A DNA stretch of 64,000 nucleotides from Anodontia alba (lineage: Eukaryota > Mollusca > Bivalvia > Lucinida > Lucinidae). Positions 10,396 through 20,524 of this stretch are shown here, in pieces. The notes below the pieces were generated by a model. That model saw nothing but the letters and a program-made list of their open reading frames with translations, did not search any database and had not been told where the DNA came from. The stretch lies in assembly GCA_964016985.1 (NCBI GenBank), contig OZ024834.1, forward strand, positions 84,443,911-84,507,910, given 5' to 3'. The translations under genes were made by a program, and so were the position numbers. Position 1 is the first letter of the stretch. Each line of letters starts with the position of its first letter.

Positions 10396-10427
10396 ACTTC
10401 ACCCTGGCATAACACAAGGCATATGTG

Positions 10428-10690
10428 TTCAGTCAAGCAGCCATTCCGTCATTGATGAAAGTTGTAACTAGAGTTTCAGTCAAGCAGCCGGTCCACCATT
10501 GATGAAAGCGCAGTTGCAACCAGGAATTCAGTCAAGCAGCAGGGTATCCATGGATGAAAATACAGTTGCAACCAGAGGTTCAGTAAAGCAGCCGGTTCAC
10601 CCCTGAGGAAAACATTGAACCAGGGCTCTCAACCAAGCAACCGATTCACCATTGAGGAAAAGCAGTTTTATCCAGGGTCCAGTCACCTGC
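10428..10690. repeat. Degenerate tandem repeat, about 55-60 bp period
   Basis: Roughly five units, each with a TCAGTCAAGCAGCC-type start and an ATTGATGAAA or TTGAGGAAA middle followed by a GTTGCAACCAG-like segment. Units have diverged by substitutions and small indels. Confidence 0.7.
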
Positions 10691-10984
10691 AAACAGGGCA
10701 TACAGTTGGTCATGATTTGAATGATCAATATGTACTTCCTTTTCTAACTTTTCAGTGTCTTGGAGATTTTGTTCCGTTTCATCATTAGGATTTTCTTGCT
10801 TTCATAGCTCTAGATAAGAGGGTATTAAAATATTTTTCTTTTATATGTCACATCGAAAACATATAGTGTGGTAAGGAGCTTCTAATTAGTAGAAATATCA
10901 AGACACTATAGTTAAAAGTGACTTATCTAGCGGCATGACTTAGAAGCATACATTTCACATACGTGTGCTGACCCATTTTTATTT

Positions 10985-11145
10985 GAAGTTTTACGGCCCA
11001 GTCAACCTATTAGGGCCATGTCGAGCCGGTCAGTTTATTTACCGAACCACATTTTTCCGGGGCAGGCTAGTCCTTTAAGCGATTTACCAGTATTTGTGCA
11101 TATTCTTTCACCACAAACCGACAACTGCCCTTCCTGAATCAGCAT
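10985..11145 (-). mobile_element. SINE 3' fragment (tRNA-SINE family)
   Basis: Reverse complement of the SINE 3' half: TTTTACGGCCCAGTCAACC through AGTCCTTTAAGCG to GACAACTGCCCTTCCTGAATC. The tRNA-like head is missing. Confidence 0.85.
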
Positions 11146-11865
11146 GTAGCCAAATGAATTCATGAGATGCAGAGCAAGGTCGGACATTTTGAATTATCAG
11201 AAATCTGACATAAACACACTATATGTGAAATCCACCAATGCTAGGAACTCGAAAATGCAGAAAACAGGCCATAGTTACACATTGATAGTATATAAACTGA
11301 TATTGATAAAATTTTGGCTAATTCTTTTAAAATTCTTTTAAAATTTCAACTATTCATTTAAATTTCGATGGCTTTAATGACATATATGTTTTCCCCTATA
11401 ATCATGCAGCATCAAACTATTGCAGTCTAAAAGATAACGATTTTATGTGTGTTGGGTGTATGTGGGGGGAGGGCGTGGCGCGGGGCGAAGGGGGGAGGGT
11501 GGACAGGCGGTGTTGGTGGGCTAAAATTATTTTGTAAACTTGAGGGTTCATAGCATGAATACCCTTGTCAGTGGGGTCCATGGACCCTCGCCGGGAAATG
11601 TTTGCTTATCTAGAATGCCGGAACAGCTTTCTAACAGTTTTACACATAACTATTTTAGTCTTAAATTAGTCTGTATGATTCAAAGGAAAAAAGTCACTAG
11701 CTTTGTGCATTTAAGAATGGGTTTCTAATTAAAGGAGAGTTTTTTCTGATTTGCACAGATCACAGAGAATGTCACAGCTTTTTCTGTTTTTCACAATCAT
11801 AACAGAGAACTTTAATTTGGCAATCACAGATGATAGGCAATATGACTGTCACAGATGGCATGAAA
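11146..11865. other. No gene recognised
   Basis: AT-rich, with a G-rich patch at 11463-11520. The segment near 11540-11650 (GGTTCATAGCATGAATACCC..TAGAATGCCGG) resembles 13115-13240, so it belongs to another dispersed repeat. No exon was recognised. Confidence 0.4.
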
Positions 11866-12084
11866 AAGGTAAGAGAAAAGTCCAGGGAGTTCCACAATCA
11901 CAAACCTCAGCTCTTCAGAGACACCAAGAGGAAGAGGAAACCGACAAATCCAAACAAGCACAAATCGATCAAACGTACGAAAAGCACTAAGATTAGCTCT
12001 CTCTTCCCCAAGAGAGGTAATCGCAATGCTAAAAGGACTGAAAAAAAACACAAGAACAAAATAACACAAGGTAAGACATACAAC
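11866..12084 (+). repeat. Family C repeat, 3'-truncated, abutting an RT remnant
   Basis: Starts AAGGTAAGAGAAAAGTCCAG and stops after GGTAAGACATACAAC, where RT-coding sequence begins directly. The last 130 bp or so of the family is missing. Confidence 0.8.
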
Positions 12085-12790
12085 ACTCATTTCCACAAAA
12101 TTTGCAGAGTATTCAGAATTCATCTTTCCACATGAACTTGAAATAAAGGGAACAGCGGGGACTGCAGCCTCCTCCTCATATTTGGTTTGTTATCTCTACA
12201 TTGGCAATAGAAAGCTTGCTACTAGGCTTTACGACAAACGGGATGACTTCAATTTTTCCATTGTTAACATTCCATTCCTGAGCAGTAATATCCCTTCTGC
12301 ACCAGCATACTGCGTTTACGTTTCACAGTTAATCCGTTATGCCAGAGCCTGTTCAGATTATCAGGACTTCATGGAGCGTGGGAAAGTGCTCACTACAAAG
12401 TTGTTGAGCAAGGGGTATCAAAAAAAACAAACTGGTACCAACACTTAAGAAGTACTATGGGAGACATCATAATCTGGTCACTCCCTACAATGTGGCAGTT
12501 TCCAGAATTGTTTCTGATGTTTTTGCCAGTGACGCGCCATAAGTAGACTTCCCAAATCCCGGACATACGCTTCTACTGACAATTTCCTTCGTTCAGACCT
12601 ATGGGCATGGTGGGCAAAGCTTGCTTACCAAGCAATGCTTACTATCCGCGGACGCCTGATTACACCCTTTATTCTGGGGTCCATGTCTGTTGGCCTGAAC
12701 ATTCTGATTCGCCATTCGTTTACGGATTTATGAGTTTGGATTATGACTTAGGTACCATGACCGCAACTACTTTCTGCTTTTATACAAGTT
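12085..12790 (+). pseudogene. Decayed reverse-transcriptase fragment (copy of 4300-5000)
   Basis: The plus-strand frame 12182-12448 reads YLYIGNRKLATRLYDKRDDF, then the same PFLSSNIPSAP and SQLIRYARAC blocks as the minus-strand remnant at 4643-5023, ending in the same QTGxNT stop. Downstream, the tail segment (about 12450-12780) carries extra stops and frameshifts relative to the other copy. The YxDD box is not included. The two remnants come from one subfamily, lie in opposite orientation and are truncated at different points. Confidence 0.78.
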
Positions 12791-13400
12791 AAAATTAAAA
12801 ACATCCAGCTACATACATAAAAAAAAAAACGATCTTGTCCCCCACCACTTCCTAATATATATATATATTCTTTGAAATACAGATGGTAATCTTAAGGAGT
12901 GTTTTAAATGGTACCGGTGAGGACGAGTCTGTGGGGCATTGCATTTACACCCCACCCCTTCTAGAAGCCAAATGATCCATTTTACAGTTCTCTTCTCTCC
13001 AGCTCTAAACTTTAGAGCTTGCCCCTGGCTGGTGGTGGGTGGTGTATGGTTTAGTGAACAGAGCATAAAATTCATGTATACCCTTTTCAAGTATGTGTGA
13101 GGACTGGTTTCAACTGAGGATTCATGTATGCTCTTGTCAAATGGGGTCCAGGGGTTCTCCCCACACGCACGCCCACCCGCCCCTCCCCCTCCCCCACCCC
13201 ACGAAAAAGTTTGATTTTTCTAGAATGCAGCCATCTAACACAGTTTTCTCCATTTTTCCTGCTATTCTTTTAGAGTGTTCTTTATATTTCAACCTAAATT
13301 TGTTTCTCTAATCAGTAATTGTTTTTTCGCTTATATTTCTCTAATCAGTATAAAAAATGGCCGTTATTCTCTAATAAATAAACCCCAACCAGGCGGAAAT
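12791..13400. other. No gene; dispersed repeat traces
   Basis: A short (TA)n run lies near 12857-12868. C-rich sequence lies at 13160-13203. Similarity of 13115-13240 to 11540-11650 marks a dispersed repeat. Short ORFs show no recognisable domain. Confidence 0.4.
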
Positions 13401-13429
13401 TCTTTATTTGATTTTCGTTATATCTTGTA

Positions 13430-14581
13430 TATGCGCAAATCTACTGAAAAAATCCCGTCGCTGTTTTCCCTGGAAACGTGCTTTAGATTGGTCCAAAATG
13501 GACTCCTGTTTTCCAACATTAATACAGTCGAAATAGTTACAAGAAAGTTTCTTGCCACCATACAACTATCTCATATCACCCGTTTATCTTTTGTCGGTAA
13601 ATTCGGTAAATCTACTGAATAAATCCCGTCACCGTTTTCCCAGGAAATATGCTTTAGATTTGTCCAAAATGGACCTAGTGCACGATAAGATAAATTAAGA
13701 TAGAATAGATAAGAAAAACTATTTTAAGACGGCGTGACAATATATATAACAGGCAGCATAATTAAGCTTTCAGAAGCCTTTGACTGTCAATACATACAAT
13801 GTTTTCAAACAGGCAATAAACAATATAATACATACATTGTATATAATGATGAATAATTTAAGCCTAAAGTTCTAAGATTGAAATCATAATTGTAATATAA
13901 GATATAAAACTAGCACAGTACTCATAGTCAACCAGAGAAAGGTCTGCAGAGGTGATTGGGTGGGGCCCATACTTACCAAAGCTGACGACCCCATCACGAA
14001 AACATGCCTATATAATTTTGACTCCCTAAAACCCCACTTTTATATAGTAACACTTGGGTTTACAGGGGTATTCATTATTTTTTTATTTTGCTAAAACAAC
14101 ATAGATTTTGGGTACTCGTTAGAACTGCCTCACCGAGGCAAGTTACATTTGCAATCCCCCATTCCATTTAGAAATTAAAGATTTGAACTGATTAACTCAC
14201 TTTCCTAAAATCATCTGAGAAACTGTTCCACAAGACTGCTGCTGCATATTTAAAACTGTTTTTGTCGTATTTGGAAGTACGTACCCGAGATACTTGTAAA
14301 ATATTGTAAAATATTGTTATATCTAAAATTATAAGACGATATTAATCACAAAAATCTCTTGTCACCAGTTTATCTCTTGATAGTAAATTCGGTAAATCTA
14401 CTGCAGAAATCTCGTCAACGTTTTCCCTGGAAATGGTGCTTTAGATTTATTCAAAATAGACTTTGAGTGCACGATGAATATCAATAACGTATTTTCCAAC
14501 ATTATTACAATCGAAAAAATACTAGAAAGCTTCTTGTCACCATACACCTATATATATCTCTTGTCACCCGTTTATCTCTTG
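13430..14581. repeat. Diverged dispersed repeat around the 1.37-kb insertion
   Basis: A roughly 100-bp module recurs: AAATCTACTG(A/C)A(T/G)AAATC, then CGTTTTCCC(A/T)GGAAAT, then GCTTTAGATT(T/G)(G/A)TCC. Copies lie near 13438, 13612 and 14393, and again near 15965-16050 past the insertion. It is often followed by TTACAA(G)AAAG-CTTCTTG and GTTTATCTCTTG. Between the modules (13690-14330) I see no gene. A half copy of the hairpin family D tip (GGGTACTCGTTAGAA) lies at 14109. Confidence 0.6.
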
Positions 14582-15953
14582 CAACATTCATACAATTAGT
14601 CTCAACACAACCTGCGACGAGCAACATGGAAACTATAGAAGTTCCGATGGTATGCGCGTTAGCGATCAACAATCTTCCAATTGTTGGTCGGCCTATCTGG
14701 CGGCTCACGGAGGGGAAGCATATTGTCAAGTTAGAAATAACTTGGCAGCTTCCCCGAAGTAATACACAGAGGCAAACTAACCAACCGTCAAGTAAGAAGA
14801 AACGACTTGCTGATGGTGTGACAACAAAGATGGCGGACAAGATGGCGGCGCCCACGCCCGACAAGAGGGATGAGGCGGTGTGTTCTACACCGTCCTCTAC
14901 CACCTACCTTGAAGCCACAACTCCACAGACCATTGACACTACGACTGAACACTCGCCGGAAGGGGAATGGGAGGAAGTAGTGTCAAAGAAGACAAGAAAG
15001 AAGCTGTCTTTGTCTCCGAAGGTCACACCAGCGAAGAAAGAACGGCCGATGGTTGCTACTCCACAGCAGAGGAGGAAGACTCCTACACCACCGCCACCCA
15101 AGATGCAGAGAACTAAGTCTCCAGAGCGGCAGTCAGTCAAGGCTCCAGAGAAGACAGCCCATGAGAAGATTATCTCCGCTCCAGGCCGACCAGAATGGCC
15201 GCTTCACGAGAAGTACGATCTCGATGAGGTGGTCACAGACAAGCTTCCCGACGGACCACAGTACATTATAATCCGGGCCTACCGACAGCAAAGAGAAGAA
15301 GAAGAATTCAACGTGGATCTTCCAGCCTACTTTTGCCGATTCCTCAATGATGCGAAGTACTACTTCCTTAAAGGGCCAATGTCAAAGTACTTCCATGAGG
15401 CCAACTATGCAGACATTGAGGGTCGGTTCAAGCGAGGGAAAGCAGTATCCAACAGAACTCTCTGGTACGACGACCTGAGCAATGCTAGTGTGGGCAAGGA
15501 AGGGACCGGAGGAAGATACATCGCCAAGCAGACTGCAGCCGGACCCTCTGTATGACTCCCTGGCCCTTTTCAGGGCCGAGTGGCACGACTTGGGCAAGTG
15601 TGAGATTACATTTTGCATTGGTAATACACACGTATTGAAGCCCTTTTCTTTTGACCGTAGTTCTAAATTATGTAACTTACAGACCTTGACCTTTATGCAT
15701 ATCGTTCGCTCAGGCGAGGTGAGCTGTGCATGAATTATGCATGGACACCGTTTCAAGCCAAGGTCAGGGTTAAACTAAACTATATAGCACCCTTTCACTC
15801 ACTTGCAACAGGCGATGGATAAGGCGGACTGCAGCTGAACTCCAAAGATAGAAGCCTAAGAAAGGGTGAATAACTTGGGACTACCATGTGGTGCACCTTA
15901 TGGACTCGATCCGCTGGACCATGGTAGATCCGATAAAAAACTGGAATATATAT
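14582..15953 (+). mobile_element. 1.37-kb ORF-carrying insertion with 12-bp TSD
   Basis: The 12-mer GTTTATCTCTTG occurs at 14570-14581 and 15954-15965. Outside these points the flanking dispersed repeat continues as if uninterrupted. The inserted DNA has a 44-nt leader, one long ORF, a 398-nt trailer ending in an A-rich and AT-repeat stretch (GATAAAAAACTGGAATATAT), and no terminal inverted repeats. A TSD of this length, no inverted repeats and no introns suggest target-primed retroposition. It could be a non-autonomous LINE derivative or a retrocopy; a long poly(A) tail is missing. Confidence 0.72.
14626..15555 (+). CDS. Uncharacterised 309-aa protein carried by a retroposon-like insertion
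   Basis: An uninterrupted ORF with a favourable start context (AACATGG), 44 nt from the insertion's left edge. No signal peptide or membrane segment is visible. About residues 1-45 form a small hydrophobic/mixed segment (PMVCALAINNLPIVGRPIWRL). Residues 46-190 are low-complexity and rich in K, P, S and T, with KKTRKKLSLSPK and PTPPPPK stretches, likely disordered and basic. About residues 190-290 look folded, with many aromatic residues (GPQYIIIRAYRQQ, LPAYFCRFLNDAKYYF, MSKYFHEANYADIEGRF). GC content is visibly higher than in the surroundings. I do not recognise the family. An ORF1-type RNA-binding protein of a retroelement would fit the layout, but no CCHC knuckle is seen. The ORF appears intact, unlike nearly everything else here. 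Confidence 0.6.
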   Translation: METIEVPMVCALAINNLPIVGRPIWRLTEGKHIVKLEITWQLPRSNTQRQTNQPSSKKKRLADGVTTKMADKMAAPTPDKRDEAVCSTPSSTTYLEATTPQTIDTTTEHSPEGEWEEVVSKKTRKKLSLSPKVTPAKKERPMVATPQQRRKTPTPPPPKMQRTKSPERQSVKAPEKTAHEKIISAPGRPEWPLHEKYDLDEVVTDKLPDGPQYIIIRAYRQQREEEEFNVDLPAYFCRFLNDAKYYFLKGPMSKYFHEANYADIEGRFKRGKAVSNRTLWYDDLSNASVGKEGTGGRYIAKQTAAGPSV

Positions 15954-16083
15954 GTTTATCTCTTGTCGGTGAATACGGTTGATCCCTGAGGAAATCGTGT
16001 CGCTATTTCCATAGAAATGTGCTTTAGATTCGTCAAAAATTGACTTCAAGTGTAAAAAAGAATAAAACATATAATTTCCAATA

Positions 16084-16291
16084 AGGCGTAAAAAAACAGC
16101 TGTTTTTCCGCTAACCCGACTGACCCTGTTTCATACCACCCGACTCAACAAAATACCTGTATTTTCATAAAATTACAGCACCGACCCTGTTCTTTTCTGG
16201 AGAAAAATAAAAAAAAAAAAAAAGTTTCTCCTACCTACCGACAGTGTTTTTTTTTCAGCATGTTAGCGGAAACAAAGCTTTCTTTTACGCT
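16084..16291. mobile_element. TA-flanked MITE with about 30-bp terminal inverted repeats
   Basis: Left end AGGCGTAAAAAAACAGCTG and right end AGCTTTCTTTTACGCT are imperfect reverse complements extending inward to TTTCCGCTAAC / GTTAGCGGAAA. TA lies on both sides (16082-16083 and 16292-16293). The interior is C-rich and non-coding with an A-run at 16208-16223. Best fit is a Tc1/mariner-like non-autonomous element. Confidence 0.75.
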
Positions 16292-16925
16292 TAACTCAGA
16301 CCTAATAATATAATAATATGTATATTGGGTCCAAGCACCTAATAATATAGGAAAAAACTTTATGAATAATGTTTCTTGTCACCTACTTGTCACCAAATAG
16401 TGAGACCCCTTCTATGGTCGTTTCGCAATACCCACTTTTTTTTTTATGGGTTTTAGTAACTTCCGGTGCTCGTGATCACGAGCAGAGAGAACGCGCGCGA
16501 AAAAGCAACAACTCAAAATTATATTTCGAACGAATGTTCCGTGCAGCTAAATTGCTATCATAACTAGATGTAAAGTTTGTAAACGTAGACCATAATCAAC
16601 AGCTCCAGTTTTCACTCTGACAGGACAGCGGCAACTGTAAGTATAGGTCCAATTTCCTTTTTTCAAACCAGTCTCCACACCATCACTGGGGTTACAAGAA
16701 AGCCCGAAAAACATTTATAATAATGACCGAGAACGCCGGAAAACACAAAAAAAACTATAGCAGATATACGAAATTGGTCGTCGGAGGGAATTAGGATGTG
16801 GCGAGGTGGGTAGGGTTACAAATATGATCACTAGGGTTATGGGATGGTACAGAGACCTGTACTATAATCCATTTCATCTTAATCAGCAAAACACATTCAC
16901 AGCACATTGCAGTCATACAAAAGCC

Positions 16926-17450
16926 CTGTGGCGAGCGGCGAAGCAGCAGGTGAGGAAACGCGGGAAGCTGTAGTTGTGGAACTGCACACAGGCGGCTTTG
17001 GTTCTGTATGGTTGCTTTCCTTAAGAGTGAAGCCGAATGGGGAATTCGGCAGCCGAACTGAGCAGACCTTTTTAGGATCGCACTGCTCACCCCCCATAGC
17101 ATGGGGAAGGGGCTAGAAAAGGTACCCTAAATAATTGCCTGCTTCAAAACTCCTGGCTGGTTGACCGCGCTCAGCAGGAATCTCACTTAGCCGTCAAACA
17201 AGAAAAAAGAAGATGAAGGTAATACCTTTAACTATCGGCACTTGGAATGTGCGCACCTTAATGGACAGTTCTGGTTCTGACAGACCTAGGCGAAGAACAG
17301 CTCTAGTTGGTAGAGAACTTGACCGATACAAAGTCAAGATTGCACCTCTGAGTGAGACTCACCTTGCAGAGGAAGGGCTTTTAAAAGAAGTTGATGCTGG
17401 CTATACTTTCTTCTGGAGAGGACGCAAGAAAGAGAGCGGTGTGCAGGATA
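16926..17450 (+). pseudogene. 5' fragment of a non-LTR retrotransposon (APE-type endonuclease start)
   Basis: The frame at 17213-17482 begins MKVIPLTIGTWNVRTLMD and contains LSETHLAEEG. This is the N-terminus of an apurinic/apyrimidinic-type endonuclease as found in RTE-like LINEs, often annotated as craniofacial development protein 2-like. GTWNVRTL is the first conserved endonuclease block and SETHL the second. The preceding 290 bp would be its 5' UTR. Sequence diverges after about WRGRKKESG, near 17445, and the RT domain is absent. Keeping the 5' end while losing the 3' end is the reverse of usual LINE truncation. Confidence 0.8.
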
Positions 17451-17642
17451 TCTGTAGCTATGGTCTGGTTTGGCATACATAAACAGGGAAGTCCCAGAGC
17501 AGCCTACACATTCATACAGTCTGGTCATTCACACAGTCTGATCTCTTAAATATGCACAATGCACGAAAAGGGCCCTTATGTATTTGTGTACAATGCAAGC
17601 CCTAATCAGCCTACGCATAAGTACAGGCTGATCTGGGCCTTC

Positions 17643-17938
17643 ATGCCGGCCTTGGTGGCTCAGTTGGATGCGCTGTCCGACTGGAGACCAGGAGGTCGCG
17701 GGTTCAACCTCTGCCAAGGGCGGCAACATTCTTTCGTGGAGATTATTTTCTACGGTCATTCTCCCCCTTCCGCTGATTCAAGAAGGGTAGTTGTCACTTT
17801 CTGGCAAAACAATGTGCACAGTACTGGTTAACCGCTTAGAGGACTAAGCCTGTCCAGTAAACATGTGGTTAGGTAAACTGACTGCGCTTGACATGACCCC
17901 ATGGGGTTGACTAGGCTGTAAAACCTAACACAAACAAA
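17643..17938 (+). mobile_element. tRNA-derived SINE with 12-bp TSD
   Basis: A box TGGCTCAGTTGG, B box GGTTCAACCTC and the family body to an ACACAAACAAA tail. The flanks are ATCTGGGCCTTC at 17631-17642 and 17939-17950, an exact duplication. Confidence 0.95.
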
Positions 17939-18199
17939 ATCTGGGCCTTCGTTGTCCACTTACAGAATCAGTGGATACTTAAATGTAGTATATGTCTACG
18001 AACAGATAATCCCCAGATTAGACTGCACAGATGCACATGCTGATCTGGAGCTATGTTTTCTGCAAATTGCATTAGGGCCCTTCTTGTGCTTTGTACATCA
18101 TATGTGAACAGCATAGCCTCAGAACAGCCTCCGCAGTCTTGTGGTCTGGCCTTTGCAAAGCGTCGGATAAGGCACATTTCTCAACCAAAGATTATTTTT

Positions 18200-20452
18200 A
18201 GCTCACCTGAGCTCTGCTCAGGATGAGCTATTGTGATCACTTTTCGTCCATCCGTGCGTCCGTCCTTTAACATTTTCAAACGACTTCTTTTCTGAAACCG
18301 CTGAGTCAATTTTGCTCAAATTTCATATGGAGCCTCCTTAGGGTGGGAGAACGAAAAATTGCTAAAATGGTCGCGGTCCGTTGACCAAGATGGCCGCCAC
18401 GCCCATATATGGTAAAAACCTTTAAAAATCTTCTCCTCCAGCACCGAGAATGCCTTGGGGCTGAACCTTTGCAGGAATCATCAGGGACTGGAGATCTACC
18501 AAAATTGCTAAAAGAATTGTCGTATGTTGACGTTTGACCTTTTTACGGCAAGGTCAAGTTTGCTTCCCTATGCATTTGTATGGGAAAAACCTTTAAAAAT
18601 CTTCTTCTCCAACACTGAGCATGCCTTGTGGCTGAATCTTTGCATATATCTTTGGGAACAGAAGAGCTACCAAAATTGCTAAAATAATGGTTGTACATTG
18701 ACATTTGACCTTTTTACGGTAAGGTCAATTTTGCTTCCTTATGCATTTGTATGGGAAAATGTTCAGAATTACAAACAACTTCTCCTCTGGAGCCTCTGGG
18801 CCAATTTTGCTCAAATTTCATATGGAGCCTCCTTAGGGTGGGGGAACCAAAAGTTGCTAAAATGGTTGCGGTCCGTTGACCAAGATGGCCACCACGCCCA
18901 TATATAGTAAAAACCTTTAAAAATCTTCTCCAGAACCGAGAATGCCTTGGAGCTGAACCTTTGCAGGAATCATTGGGGACAGGAGGTCTACCAAGATTGC
19001 CAAAAGAATTGTCGTACATTGACGTTTGACCTTTTTATGGCAAGGTCAAGTTTGCTTCCCTATGCATTTGTATGGGAAAAACCTTTAAAAACCTTCTTCT
19101 CCAAAACCGAGTATGCCTTTTGGCTGAATCTTTGCATATATCTTCGGGAACAGGAGGGCTACCAAAATTGCTAAAATAATGGTCGTACATTGACATTTGA
19201 CCTTTTTACATTAAGGTCAATTTTGCTTCCTTATGCATTTGTATGGGAAAAATGTTCAGAATTTCAAACAACTTCTCCTCTGGAGTCTCTGGGCCAATTT
19301 TGCTCAAATTTCATATGGAGCCTCCTTAGGTAGGGGGAACAAAAGATTGCTAAAATGGTCATGGTTCATTGACCAAGTTGGGCGCTATGCCCATATATGG
19401 TAAAACCCTTTATAAATCTTCTTCTCTAGAACCGAGGATGCTTTGGGGCTGAATGTTTGCATAAATGATCGGGGACAGAGGGTCTACCAAAGTTGCTAAA
19501 GTAATGGTCATACATTGACATTTGACCTTTTTACGGCAAGGTCAAGTTTGCTTCCTTATGCATTTGCATGGGAAAAAACATTTAAAAATCTTATTCTCCA
19601 AAACCGAGGATGGCTTGTGGCTGAATCATTGCATATACCATCTGGAACGGGTGGTCTACCAAAGTTGCTAAAATAATTGTCATACATTGACATTTAACCT
19701 TTTTACGGCGAGGTCAAGTTTGCTTCTGTATGCATTTGTATGGGCCCCATGCATTTGTATGGAAAAAATGTTGATAATTTCAAATGGCTTTTCCTCTGAA
19801 GCCTCCGGGCCAGTGTTGCTCAAATTTCATGCAGAGCCTCCGTGGGCAGGAGAATGAAAGATTGCTAAAATGGGTATGGTCCGTTGATCAAAATTGTGCC
19901 ATGCCCATATATGGTAAAAACCTTTAAGAATCTTCTTCTCCATAACCAAATGAGCCCTTGGTCCTAATCTTTGCACAAATTACGGGGGACAGAAGAAATA
20001 CCAAAATTGCTCAAATGATGGTTCTATGTTGCCCTCCAAGGTCAAGTTTGCTTCCCTATTTGTGTGGGCCATATACATTTATATTGAAAGTATCGAAGTG
20101 ACTTGTAGATCAACAGTAGTTAAAATTGTTCTGATTGGAAATCTAAGATGGCCATCATCTGGTTTATATTTATAATATTTCCCTGCCACTGTGCTGTTTA
20201 CATGTATAAAATCATGATTCTTCAGAAACCACTTAGCCAATTTCCACCAAATTTCACATTGATCCTTCTGTTGAAATGTGATTGATAGTTTATTCAAATG
20301 ATCATGCTCCATTGACTGTCAGGCCCATATATTCTTCTTCAAAACTAAGAACTGCTCAGATGATGATATTTTCATTAGTTGTGATGATAGGATTGGAAAA
20401 ATGTTGCATAACATCTGCATGTCTGCAGTGGCTATGTCACTCAGGTGAGCGA
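18200..20452. repeat. Tandem-repeat block with inverted GCTCACCTGAG ends
   Basis: A unit of about 500 bp is repeated about four times. The phrase TGCTCAAATTTCATATGGAG begins near 18313, 18808 and 19301, with a diverged version near 19817. Each unit includes two related half-units with CCTTTAAAAATCTTCTTCTC and ACATTTGACCTTTTTACGG. The block is bounded by GCTCACCTGAG near 18201 and its inverse CTCAGGTGAGC near 20441. ORFs inside are short and differ between units, so it is not coding. The bounded structure suggests a large non-autonomous element. Confidence 0.78.
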
Positions 20453-20524
20453 ACCGTGGCCCGTGGGCCTCTTGTTCTTCCTTAATTTTTATTTCTCCTC
20501 CAAAACATTTGACATACAATTGTA

